Of a DNA stretch of 15,621 nucleotides, positions 15,606-15,621 are shown one piece after another. This DNA comes from an uncultured Allobaculum sp. (GTDB lineage Bacteria; Bacillota_I; Bacilli_A; Erysipelotrichales; Erysipelotrichaceae), in the NCBI GenBank assembly GCA_948467695.1, contig CAOKFJ010000011.1, forward strand, positions 1 to 15,621, given 5' to 3'. The notes beneath the pieces were generated by a model. It did not search any database. It saw nothing but the letters and a program-made list of their open reading frames with translations, and was not told where the DNA came from. The position numbers and the translations under genes are program-made. Each line of letters opens with the position of its first letter. Position 1 is the stretch's first letter.

Positions 15606-15621
15606 TGGTGACTCGGCAGGG
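15606..15621 (-). tRNA. Probable tRNA 3' end, cut by the window edge
   Basis: The - strand reads CCCTGCCGAGTCACCA: the end of a T-stem (CCCTG), a 7-nt acceptor half (CCGAGTC), discriminator A and an encoded CCA. A terminator follows 12 nt later. The 5' acceptor half would be GACTCGG, but the anticodon is outside the window, so no amino acid is assigned. Sixteen bases are few, and the call rests on this layout. Confidence 0.6.

Overview
The window reads as a chromosomal segment of a Gram-positive bacterium of the Bacillota. The grounds are strong AGGAGG-type ribosome binding sites, two lipoprotein precursors, two membrane-anchored LTA-synthase/MdoB-type phosphoglycerol transferases, and Firmicutes-style branched-chain amino acid (BCAA) genes. 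The moderate GC content and the gene set would fit the Erysipelotrichia, but that placement is a guess. All recognised protein genes lie on the + strand. I see no transposase, integrase, phage gene or CRISPR array.

Layout. (1) 1-503: no convincing gene, one terminator-like hairpin. (2) 504-2636: first phosphoglycerol transferase, with a long Gly/Pro-rich tail built of GGDSQxPG-like repeats, then a terminator. (3) 2637-6466: ilvB-ilvN-ilvC. The upstream region has a possible CodY-like site, an inverted repeat and a promoter candidate. ilvB and ilvN overlap (TGATG), a structured 141-nt gap precedes ilvC, and a 14-bp-stem terminator ends the unit. (4) 6467-10892: ilvD, a DUF815-type AAA+ ATPase, and ilvA with a C-terminal ACT domain. 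These are joined by a GTGA overlap and a 14-nt overlap. ilvD carries a frameshift that cuts off its last ~48 codons. (5) 11006-11501: ridA and a strong terminator. (6) 11761-13420: two paralogous lipoproteins of unknown function. (7) 13681-15372: second phosphoglycerol transferase, apparently read from a leaderless mRNA. (8) Right edge: a terminator for the + strand, a terminator facing the - strand, and what looks like the last 16 nt of a - strand tRNA.

How the genes work together. IlvA makes 2-oxobutyrate from threonine. IlvBN, IlvC and IlvD form the common valine/isoleucine route. RidA would clear the reactive enamine/imine released by IlvA. Only the transaminase step (ilvE) is absent. The ATPase in the middle has no known role in the pathway. 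The two phosphoglycerol transferases, which bracket the BCAA block, and the two lipoproteins probably act at the cell surface.

No strong case for a wholly new multi-gene system emerges. The items most worth a second look are the ilvD frameshift, the ATPase embedded in the ilv operon, the two-member lipoprotein family, the leaderless transferase gene and the repeat tail of the first transferase.
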